Shown piece by piece: positions 55,341 to 64,000 of a stretch of 64,000 nucleotides of DNA. Position 1 is the first letter of the stretch. Each line of letters begins with the position of its first letter. The DNA is taken from positions 22,028,001 through 22,092,000 of the forward strand of contig OX467086.1 in NCBI GenBank assembly GCA_950106755.1. The letters are read 5' to 3'. The stretch comes from Climacium dendroides. Its lineage: Eukaryota > Streptophyta > Bryopsida > Hypnales > Climaciaceae. The notes beneath the pieces were generated by a model. It saw only the letters and a list, made by a program, of their open reading frames with translations. It searched no databases and was not told the DNA's origin. The position numbers were made by a program, and so were the translations under genes.

Positions 55341-57268
55341 GGATTCCAATAACTGATTGATCCTTAATTTATTGGGATTATAACTAATTAGCTAGACAAT
55401 GACACTTACTAGTTTTAAAGAACATCACTTGAACAAATTCATACTTTTATGTATCGTTTCTTTTCTTTTTAAACGAGAGCTAATACTTCCAAAATTCTCT
55501 AAAGAATCAAATCTTGAAAGTCTTTATCTAAGATAAAAACACCTAAAATCATCCATTCTCATACAAAATAAACCGTTCTCATACTCAACTACAATTAGGG
55601 ATAGTCACACCTTTATCACTTGGCAACCATTCTCTAGAGAATGGAGACATAGCGGCTCCTCATTGGCTTGCTTTTGGCAAAATATCCTTCTGTTGTGATA
55701 ACTTTGTGATATTAATTATCCTCCTTCCAAACAAAAGAATGGGTGCATAGAAGACTTCAAGAGCAAAGCTTTCACCATCTATTGCTAATTTCATTGATGC
55801 TCCTACTTGATCCTGATTGGGTCCAATCTTGTTACCAAAGTCTTATTACCCTCATTTTGTAGTTTTATTACAATACTTTTGTATTTTCCATTGTCAACAC
55901 AACAAACCAGGGATTACACCTTCTTCACCCAAAACTATATCCATTGGCTCCTCTTTTCTCTCACCTACTTCTCATTTTGCTGCAGAGTTTATTTGCTCAA
56001 GAAGGTATAACTACCCCAAATGGTTGACTACTCATTCTTTAAATTTCAATAGTACAGGGCCCTAAAAGTTATGGTTATTAATCCAAGACGTATATGATTC
56101 TACTATAGTCAATAAGTCACTCTCAAGCCATAATTTCTATAAAGAAAAAGCCATTGTCATATCTCATAAATGCACATGACTTCATTATTGCTAAGAAGAT
56201 AGACTTTGGATTTATAAGTATACGATTTTGCCATAATTACTAAGTTATTCTATTAAAGCCATCACTTTCACACCTAGAAAATGCCACTGTCAAATCTTAT
56301 GAATGTATATGAATTTACAATAATTGTGAAGAAGACAGACTTTGGATGACCAAACTTCATGATCATGTTGATTTCATTATTGCTAACAAGATAAGCTCAC
56401 CCTTGTATTCACCTTACGACTCACCCATTCTACTTGTTATTTGAAAAGTTTCTTCGAGCTGCAACTTCAACCAACTCTCATAACCTTTTTTTCTATTATT
56501 TGTTGCATTTTCTTTGGCATCATTCTTTGTCTTTCTTTCTTCATGGTATTGTTCTTTCTTCTACTTGTAAAGATTGTGTTAGCCTTGAGTTAAATTGCAT
56601 GGAGACAACATGTGCAAATTGTATTAGGAGATTGGAGTTGTGTGACTAGTGAGTCAACAATGTTTTGATAGCCATGAACAAGAAGAGGATTCATTGAAGC
56701 ATTAGTGTTTTGTTGTCATCTTTGGGATACAAGAATAATGACTAAGTATAAGAATGGCTCAACAACCACAACATGATCATGTACTTTTGTTGTCCAAAGT
56801 TTGTCTTCTTCACAATAATGAAGTCATGTGCATTCATAAGAGTAAGTACTCACCTTAAGAGTATGATGGGTGAATACAAGAGTGAGTCTTAGGGCCCCTA
56901 TTGGACTCATTTTGTGCTTTAATGTTATCATCAATTATTATAGACTATACTTCACTCTAAATTTTATAGTTTTAAAAAGGTGTTGTACTTTGGACGTTGT
57001 CACTTTAATTGTTAGATTATTGCTTTGGCTAATGGCTTGCCAATTTGTATGCAAGTGAAGTTATTGCACAACCCATCACTAATGTGTACATAGGTAATTG
57101 TAAAACTTTTCAAAATAAAAACTAAAAACTTGATCACTAAATAGTGTGGATTCCTTAAATCATGGGAGCACAACACTAAATGAAATTATCTTGAATACTG
57201 TAATGATATTTATTTAGTGTGGGCAAAATTAAATAGAGTGAGAATGAGGATTGTAGTCTCGATTGTAA
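55341..57268. other. AT-rich spacer
   Basis: No gene recognised. The upper part may hold further copia remnants. Around 56,130-56,420 and 56,790-56,860 short blocks (CATGACTTCATTATTG, GAAGACAGACTTTGGATG) recur in direct and inverse sense, suggesting a small unresolved repeat. Confidence 0.4.
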
Positions 57269-57390
57269 AGGTATGTTCACACTTGGTGTTAGAGGCGTTG
57301 TTTGGAATGTGAATCTGATCCAAAATAGATCTAAATTCATTTCTAAGACCCTCAGTAACAACACTTTTAACACCAAGTGCGAACATACCT
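57269..57390. mobile_element. Tourist-like MITE, 122 bp
   Basis: Inverted termini AGGTATGTTCACACTTGGTG / CACCAAGTGCGAACATACCT (one mismatch) flanked by TAA on both sides (57,266-68 and 57,391-93). A 3-bp TAA target and short termini are typical of PIF/Harbinger-derived Tourist elements. Confidence 0.8.
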
Positions 57391-58473
57391 TAAGCTGCAG
57401 AGGACCTACCGACGCCTCCTTGTGGACGAGATTCTGTGAAAGACGGTAGAATTACGCCCCTTGAAATCTTCACGACGCTGCTCACTTGATCGATGCTTAC
57501 ATAGCTTGGAAACTAAGAATCCAAACCCTAAACTGATCGATCGTCGGCAAAGCTTTTTCAGTTGGTAATTGTGTGGACGAGAGTACTGTAGACTGATGGA
57601 CTTCGTGTGGAAACTAACACAGAGCTTCAATTCATTGCGTACGAGATGCTCAAAGTGCTGCTTCGATGCTTACCATTCTGTCTATCTACAAATCTGAAAG
57701 AAAAGTTTTTGGGCTGCAAAAGTCCATGTTGTACGCGTCAGTGTGTGACGCAAAGCGCAAAAATAGCGCAATCCTCTCTTAGTCAGAAAAGATCATCGAT
57801 GGACACCGCATTACGGAGTTTGAAGAAAAATGGACGGAGTCTGTCAATACGTGTTTTGTCGGTAAGCACTGCTACCGCACACCATCGAGACCGTGAGCTC
57901 AATTACTTTCAAGCCGCTGATTCCCGCTCTTTTCGTTGCCACATTTTGCAGAATCGATGCTGTCGCATAGGTTTGTCCATTTCTGCGAGGCTTTGGTGGC
58001 CGTCGTGTGAGTGCACCACTGAAACTTCAATTGTGTGATTAACGTGGAAATTTTTGCGTTAGATTTCGAGATTTGGCCGTTCCTTCGATGCTGAGGAGTG
58101 GCCATTCGAGATCTTCCTTGCGGTGGTCAGTCCGACGCTGATCGAGGAATCCAGTTGCAGATTAGGATTAGGTTTCCAGCTCTTTCTTTGCCACATTTGC
58201 AGAATCCATGTCGTCGCATAAGTCTTTCCATTTGTGAAGCTCGTTCACTGGCTATGGCGTCCTTCGAATGAATGCATTCCACCACTGAAATTTCAATTGT
58301 GTGATTACTGTGAAAAAATCATTGCGATGGATTACGAATTTCAGCCATTCCTGCGATGTTGAGAAGGGACCATTCGAGATCTCCCTTGCGGTGGCCAGTT
58401 CGACGCTGAACGAGGAATCCAGTTGCAGATTAGGGTTTGGAGGATCTCAGCTTAGGGGTTCAAAATCCTCAGA
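57391..58473 (+). repeat. Leader/promoter of the HSPA12-like gene with a 252-bp tandem duplication
   Basis: Two related units, about 57,925-58,176 and 58,177-58,435, share GCCACATTTTGCAGAATC, CATTTCTGCGAGGC-type, CCACTGAAATTTCAATTGTG, CCATTCGAGATCTCCCTTGC and GAGGAATCCAGTTGCAGATT, at a spacing of 252. A possible splice donor (TTGTCG|GTAAGC) follows an open stretch ending near 57,860, so part of this may be a 5' exon. No protein is recognised. Confidence 0.6.
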
Positions 58474-59924
58474 ATGGGCGCGTGGTTTAGTTGCTGCACT
58501 CCCGCCCAACTCCGTCCTCGGATTGATTGGGTTATAGGTTTGGATTTCGGGACCACGTATTCGGGATTCGCGTACGCGAGAGCTGTTACTGACGAGCCAG
58601 CAATTCATGTCTATTACTCCTGGCCGCAATTAGAAACCGAGAGACCGTATTCCAAGACCTTAACCGCCCTCTTCTACAAACGCGAAACTCCTGCGCACGC
58701 CGAGCTCGAGGTCGCGTCGTGGGGTTACTGCGCTCGTACGGCTTATTTCAATCAGAACAAGAAGAGCCAGGATCCCCGCGGACTGTACTTGACGACCTTC
58801 AAGGTGCTGTTGATGCAAGATCTGAGCGATGTGTTACCACCCCCGCTCACCATCGAATCTCTCATCATCGACTACTTGAAATGCATCGGCGAGCAAGCGT
58901 TGTCCGTCATTCGGAACCACGAGGGTGAGGTGAATTTCAATCGGGATGCAGTGCAATGGTGCGTGACGGTGCCATCCATCTGGGATGCCAAGGCCAAGCA
59001 GAGGATGAAGAATTGCATGATGAAGGCGGGGCTCGTCTCGCAGGAAGCCGGTGGCGTCGACGCCGTGAAGGTCAGTACTGATGTCTACCTAATTTTCTTT
59101 ACTGCTTCAAAAAATTTGGCAAATTTTAGCGTCCTTTTGAGCTCCTCAAGCTAGTTCTGAGAATCACATTTGTGGCATTGGTGAAGATTGCGCTGGAGCC
59201 CGAGGCTGCTTCGTTCTATTGCCACCAGATTTTGCAAAAGGAGCAGAAGCAGTTATCTCTCCAACTCTCAGATAAGCTCCTGGTGTTGGATGTTGGGGGA
59301 GGCACGGTGGACATCGTGGTCCAAGAGTTTGTAGGGACCAGTCAGATTTACAAGGTGAAGGAGATTACGCAAAGCTCAGGAGGGTTTTGTGGCGGAACAT
59401 TTGTGGACCAATCTTTCATGCGATTCTTGTCCCAAAAGATCGGATGCTTGGAGGCTTTCCTTTTGGATTTCCCATCGTTCAAGACGCGTCTGCTCAAGGA
59501 CTGGGAAGAGGTCAAGTGTGGGTTCGGCCACGAGATGATGGACACCGACGCCGTGAGTATTCCGCTGCACTACAAGCTAGCTCCGAAATGGGAGGCGTAC
59601 GAGAAGGAACGTGGAAATTGTCTGCTGGATTCCTCTGAGGTGGAGCTGACGAAACAGGACTTGCAGTCGATTTTTGATCCCATGGTGGAGGAGATTCTGG
59701 AGCTCGTTGCTGCGCAGTTGGAGCAAGTGCCGGATGTCAAGGTGATGTTCGTGGTGGGCGGATTTGCAAGCTCGCCGTATCTCATGCAAAGGATCCGAGC
59801 TCGCTTCGCAGAAGAGATCGCCCATATTGTCAGCCCCCCGGATCCTGGGAGCGCTGTGGTTCATGGCGCCGTCTCTTTGGCACTTCACCCTGAAGCCATT
59901 GTCTCCAATTTCAGAGAGGATTAA
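58474..59924 (+). CDS. HSPA12-like Hsp70-family ATPase, C-terminally short
   Basis: Two exons, 58474-59070 and 59187-59924, joined in phase 0 (...VDAVK | IALEPEAAS...), 444 residues. The actin-like Hsp70 ATPase motifs are all present: phosphate 1 IGLDFGTT (21-28), LEPEAAS (202-208), phosphate 2 LVLDVGGGTVDI (231-242) and adenosine VVGGFASSP (388-396), then DPGSAVVHGAVSLAL. The wording fits the HSPA12A/B branch, not canonical Hsp70s. HSPA12 proteins usually continue for well over 100 residues beyond this point; here the frame stops 15 residues later (PEAIVSNFRED) exactly at an unusual inverted-repeat structure. The N-terminus MGAWFSCC fits N-myristoylation at Gly2 with palmitoylatable Cys7-Cys8, suggesting membrane attachment (inference). 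Confidence 0.9.
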
Positions 59925-59991
59925 TTTGGTTCCTCATCCTAATTCAATTAATCCTCTCTGAAATTGGAGGTTTTAGGATGAGGAACCAAAT
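59903..59991. repeat. Interleaved inverted repeats A-B-A'-B' at the HSPA12-like stop codon
   Basis: A (59,903-59,924, starting CTCCAATTTCAG) is the exact reverse complement of A' (59,948-59,969). B (59,924-59,942, ATTTGGTTCCTCATCCTAA) is the exact reverse complement of B' (59,973-59,991). Because the pairs interleave, RNA could form an H-type pseudoknot or either of two hairpins. The TAA stop is the end of A. Confidence 0.9.
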
Positions 59992-60622
59992 TTGTAAGAT
60001 AGAACTGTGAAATCTGTTCCTTCCAATTTGATTAGCATCCTGCTTTTTAATCTAGACATTTCTTTCTCGCGGCTTTGCATTGCAGTTCCGCTTTCTGTGA
60101 TTATTATATCATCAAAGTTTAGCAATGGTGAGTATGGTAGAGCAATGAATTTACTCAGCATTGATGTCAGGGCTTTTGTTTCTTTGCTGCTTAGGAACAA
60201 CACTTGTTTTGCAAACTTGAGCTCAATTTGAATACATGAGAGCTCCACAAGCTAATGATCTCTCCAATTTCGAAATTCTTTATTGTTATATAATCAGTCA
60301 CTATTCACTTGATATGTGGCAAATATAATTGTCGGCATGAGTATGTATGGCAACATGCCTGTCTTTGAGGATGACCTCTGCATTCATGCAAAGTCATTTA
60401 CTTATTAAAAGAGTTGGACTTCCAATGTGTCATAATCAGAAGGGGAAAGATTTCATAGAGCTTGGATTGTCAATCCTCTACAAGAAGACTCCGTCTAAGA
60501 CTTGCTGTTAAGTGACGAGGGATTTGTGCAAGACCTTATTGCTCTTGCAAGTACTGATGGCCCAGTCAGTCTTGATTGCAGAGTCAGGAACTTTTCCTTG
60601 AGATGGAAAATTCATCTTTAAG
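59992..60622. other. Spacer between the convergent HSPA12-like and bHLH genes
   Basis: Probably the 3' UTRs of the two convergent genes. No coding sequence recognised. Confidence 0.5.
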
Positions 60623-63600
60623 CTAAGGGAGTGGTCCCTCATTTGCGGTGTCAAGAATTCTTTCTCCACTGATGGAGGACTGCTGTAAACTGGGGCCATC
60701 TGAAGTAGAGAGATTGAGTGCGCGGTGACCCGAGGTCATCTCCAACAAGGTATCACGCATTTGCTCCACACCCACGAGCTCCTTGTCTCTTACCTGCACT
60801 AACATGGAAGGAAGCAGCATAATTATCCTTCATGCCACGTTCATTAATATAACTACGTAGCCCTAGCCCGAGGGGCAGTGAGTGGACTAAGTCCTCTAGT
60901 TTATATTTTGTCGCGTGAAAGATTTCAAAATTGTCGGAAATTTTCATACTATTAGATGATACAGTAATTCTAACTGAGGAAATGACTTTCAAGTATTCTA
61001 ATTAGTAGCACCGCGACCACATTTAGCAAATTCATTCATTCTGAGATATTGCAAGAGAATTAAGACTTGCTTGGCATGTAGCAGAGAATCATGTTAGTGA
61101 GTCATCTGGACAAATGCCCTCTGGAAAATGACTCTTGGAGGGGTTGATTTTGATTGCAAAATTGAATACCTCGGCATTGAAAATGTTGAGAACTAGACCA
61201 CGGAAAGTGGTGATGTTGGCGTGGACAACGTTGAGGCCGAGGACGTCAAGGGCTTGCATCAACTTCACAAATACTCCTGGTCGTTTTTCACAAAAAATCC
61301 GGAGACTGAAGAGACGCCCATCCATCTTGTTCACCTCCACCTGAACCAATGGACATCAGCATAGAAAGTTTTGCAGTCATTAATCTGCGTATATAATCTA
61401 ATGGTTATACTCAATCTAACAGTCAGCACCAACAACGTAGCTAGATATGCAAATCATTGTGCTATGGGTTGAATCGCTTGAGTTCAAAGCAAATGAAGGT
61501 GTGCCACTTATGCTCCGAAAACCAGAGTTGGCTACAATTTAAATTTTAAATAACCTACTTGACGACCTCAATGTTCCATTAATGCTGTAAACACATGGGA
61601 CAATTCTATCACGAATAAGAATTTTTTTTTGTGGATAGTTTGCGTACGCTAAAATGCAACTATTGGTTTTACTACGTCTCATTATTGAGGACATTGATTA
61701 GTCTCTCCCTTGGATAGTACAGACAACAAATGACGAGATTTGGACACACGTGAATGTATCCTGAGCTTACTTGTATAGGCTGTGTGATCTCCTGGTCACC
61801 CTTCCTGTCAATAACCTCAATTGTGATGGACTGTGAATCGATCTTCCCAGGGTACTGCCCCATGTCAACGCCACCAAGCGTTGTCTCCTCTGCAGTCACT
61901 CCTCCCTCGTCGAAACCCAATCCTGCAGGAATTTCATTTTCTTTGCTATCTGGCAGCAACTCCTCTCGCAGCTCCTTCACCTGTTGTTGCAGTTCCTTCA
62001 CGTACTCAATCGCATCCCCCAATATTGATGCGCGATCCATCTGCATATAAGTGCAAGAAAATTTCCTAAGTAGTACAAATGACAAAAGGTCTGGTTCTGG
62101 ACAAAACAGTGTTTTCAGTATGAAGTTGTAGACATCAAAAAGAGAACATTCCTCTGATTAACGTGGTCATACCAAGACCTCCCGATGAATTGATTATGGG
62201 GATATTCTCTCTATGATGTAGTGTAGAAGTTCGAGAAAGATTCTAATTCTACTTGAAACCCTGTTTCATTAGTATGCAACGTCAGAGAGTCCATTGATCT
62301 TCACCTTAGTAATCTTAGGAACAAGAGCACGCAATGAATAGAGCCGTTCATTCAACTTTTTCCGGCGCTTGCGCTCTGCAACCAAGTTCTTGGACAAATG
62401 CCGGCGAGCAGATCTGGGTCCTCCCTTCTCATCGTCATCTTCCATTGGATCACTGCAATCAGATGACTCCCCTCGCATCTCCTGCTTCACTAGTGGAATC
62501 CAGAATTCACCACATGCAGATACACGTCACTTAGACCTCAACTTAAAAATAAAGAGTACATAGAGATTTTTTAAATTTCTCGTCATAGAGTTTAGAAATC
62601 GAGTATCATTGTCCGGTATGTATTGCAGAGCTCAGAGAGCTGCTAGTAGCACAAAGAAAAATGCAACTGAAAGAGATCACTCACAATGTGATAAACAGTG
62701 TGCAAGCAAACAAGTAAACATTATTTCCAAAAAATTGCACTATTTTGGGAACTTTTAGACAGCATCATAAAGAAAATATTTGCCAAGATTCATGGAGAGT
62801 TCTGCAGCATGATCACATTGTTCATAAAAGAGGCCTCCTCATGATACAGTGATATCACCTAAAAGTCCTATTTTGTTGAAAAAACACTCAGTTTTCACTT
62901 GCTATTCGGCTATGTGTGCTCACCTTCCCCGTCATCTTTTGACAGCCCACTTCCTCGTGGAGACTCCGCCAGAGTCCCTGTGTATGGCAAAACTGGATTA
63001 ATCTCTGCCACACAAGTTTGTTAAACCCTACATGAAAGCTAATGCTCAGGCCATTCTGCGTAATTCGCCAATGCAATGGAATGATAGGAGTCAGAACAGA
63101 CTGTGACATGACCAGATGTATAACTTCTTCAGAATTGTCCCCCCTGGACCTTGTAACAATATACCTAAGTGACATTCAATTAATGAGAGACAAAAGTGGA
63201 TAAACATGAACTGCTATCTCCGAGTTTGACATATTTACCATGATGAGGAAAATGACTGGTTGATCCCGGTAACTGAATAAGTTCTTGGTCCATACCTGTG
63301 CAGACGCAAGCACATGGTAGGCATTAAAGTATTTCGACAAATCGTCATATTTGATAAAATGGTGAAATTTCAAGAATTCTGCACTTTTCCAGTCGCATGG
63401 AACCTCATAATACACCAGTTTTCAAATCTAAGCACTTGGATGTTACAACTTTGGCCCTTTGAAACTCGCCACTTAAACAAATATGACAATTTCCCTGGAT
63501 ATTTCGTTCCTGAATGAGACTAACAAGTAGCACGCATGGCTGCAATAATATAAATCAGAAAGCATACTCCTCATGAGCTGGGACTCCAACATGGGGTCTT

Positions 63601-63817
63601 CTTGTTCCCATGGGTGTGAGCTTGGCCAGGGGCTGTCCAAGTTGGTTGGGAAGTGACGTGAGTAGTACATCTTGACGGCCTGCTGATCCATCATTCCATG
63701 ACCACCCGACCCATCGAGAGTGTTGTTGCCACTCCTTGTTTGCTTGGAAATGCCTGATTGCCACGGATCTCCACATCGAGCTCTTACATATTGCACCAGG
63801 TCTGCGTTCTCAGTCAC
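60623..63817 (-). CDS. bHLH transcription factor, AMS/DYT1-like (5' end beyond window)
   Basis: Minus-strand gene whose first exons lie past the right edge. Coding exons found: 63817-63568, 63239-63295, 62924-62992, 62305-62489, 61771-62040, 61170-61340 and 60623-60793, all GT-AG with matching phases, 390 residues. The bHLH domain spans two exons: [20 protein letters not shown], then [11 protein letters not shown] | [20 protein letters not shown]. The basic region keeps the E and R of the E-box contact set. A C-terminal ACT-like domain follows ([60 protein letters not shown]). The combination and the [22 protein letters not shown] junction match ABORTED MICROSPORES and related factors that control tapetum and spore-wall development in seed plants. 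Which subclade, and its role in this plant, cannot be told without the N-terminus. Confidence 0.9.
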
Positions 63818-64000
63818 CTAGAGGCCGACGCACTCTCCAGTTAATCAGCAGAACTTAACCAAAGATGCGCTTAAGATGAACAATATACCAGATATTGTGT
63901 AACAACACACGAATTCAAATGTCAAGTTTGGTTTTTCAGTGGATGCAACAAATCAAGAACCTCTTCTTCAAGTTTAAACTTTGAAGCTGACTCTCCGTGT
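63818..64000 (-). other. Intron of the bHLH gene
   Basis: Follows an acceptor CTCTAG in minus-strand reading; no open frame is recognised up to the window edge. Confidence 0.5.

Noticed and set aside
57607..58038. 143-residue ORF upstream of the HSPA12-like gene
   Set aside because: It overlaps the 252-bp duplication, has no recognised motif and is crossed by a plausible splice donor; better read as a leader.
62888..63175. 95-residue minus-strand ORF as a bHLH exon
   Set aside because: Its frame does not fit the flanking exon phases; a 69-base exon (62,992-62,924) in another frame joins both neighbours cleanly.
1..64000. tRNA, rRNA, CRISPR arrays or bacterial operons
   Set aside because: No cloverleaf with A and B boxes, rRNA core, or regularly spaced identical repeats was seen; gene structure is plainly eukaryotic.

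Overview
The window is nuclear DNA of a land plant, most likely a moss or other bryophyte. That identification is inference: it rests on many short GT-AG introns, AT-rich gene-poor spacers, plant-type genes (an AMS/DYT1-clade bHLH, an At5g52880-like F-box protein), an acetyl-CoA carboxylase closer in wording to algal than seed-plant enzymes, and an HSPA12-like Hsp70. The species cannot be fixed from the sequence alone.

Layout. 1-4,748 (+): 3' half of a homomeric acetyl-CoA carboxylase gene. 7,982-10,992 (-): a complete poly(ADP-ribose) glycohydrolase gene. 12,045-13,375: an inverted, partly deleted copy of the 5' region of the F-box gene that sits intact at 17,637-20,330 (+). The 4 kb between the two copies holds a MITE-like element, a near-perfect foldback and an array of inverted dispersed repeats. 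20.7-26.3 kb: two more members of one TA-target MITE family and a gene for a protein with a very acidic tail (23,486-24,253, -). 26.3-35.2 kb: gene-poor AT-rich DNA with a dead LINE-type reverse transcriptase, tandem repeats and a second foldback.

35,213-53,368 is the most interesting part. It is an 18.2 kb insertion bounded by 32-bp terminal inverted repeats (one mismatch) and a 4-bp GTTA target duplication. Once a nested retrotransposon is subtracted it is about 7.6 kb. It carries one reading frame of about 1,560 codons interrupted by five stop codons and no frameshift. The protein is not one I recognise. I see a possible ParB/sulfiredoxin-like motif and a possible beta-class amino-methyltransferase layout, followed by an acidic low-complexity tail. 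Nested in it, in the opposite orientation, is a very young and apparently intact Ty3/gypsy-type LTR retrotransposon (40,551-51,076): 2,096-bp LTRs differing at two sites seen by eye, a 4-bp CCGT target duplication, and intact gag-protease and RT-RNase H-integrase ORFs joined by a TGATG stop/start overlap.

53.5-55.3 kb: a dead Ty1/copia element (-). 57,269-57,390: a Tourist-like MITE. 58,474-59,924 (+): an HSPA12-like Hsp70 gene whose product ends right after the ATPase domain, at an unusual A-B-A'-B' interleaved inverted repeat. 60,623 to past the right edge (-): an AMS-like bHLH gene.

The host genes look unrelated in function: fatty-acid precursor synthesis, ADP-ribose turnover, an SCF substrate receptor, chaperone-like ATPase and reproductive transcription control. 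The mobile-element layers and segmental duplications between them are the main architectural theme.
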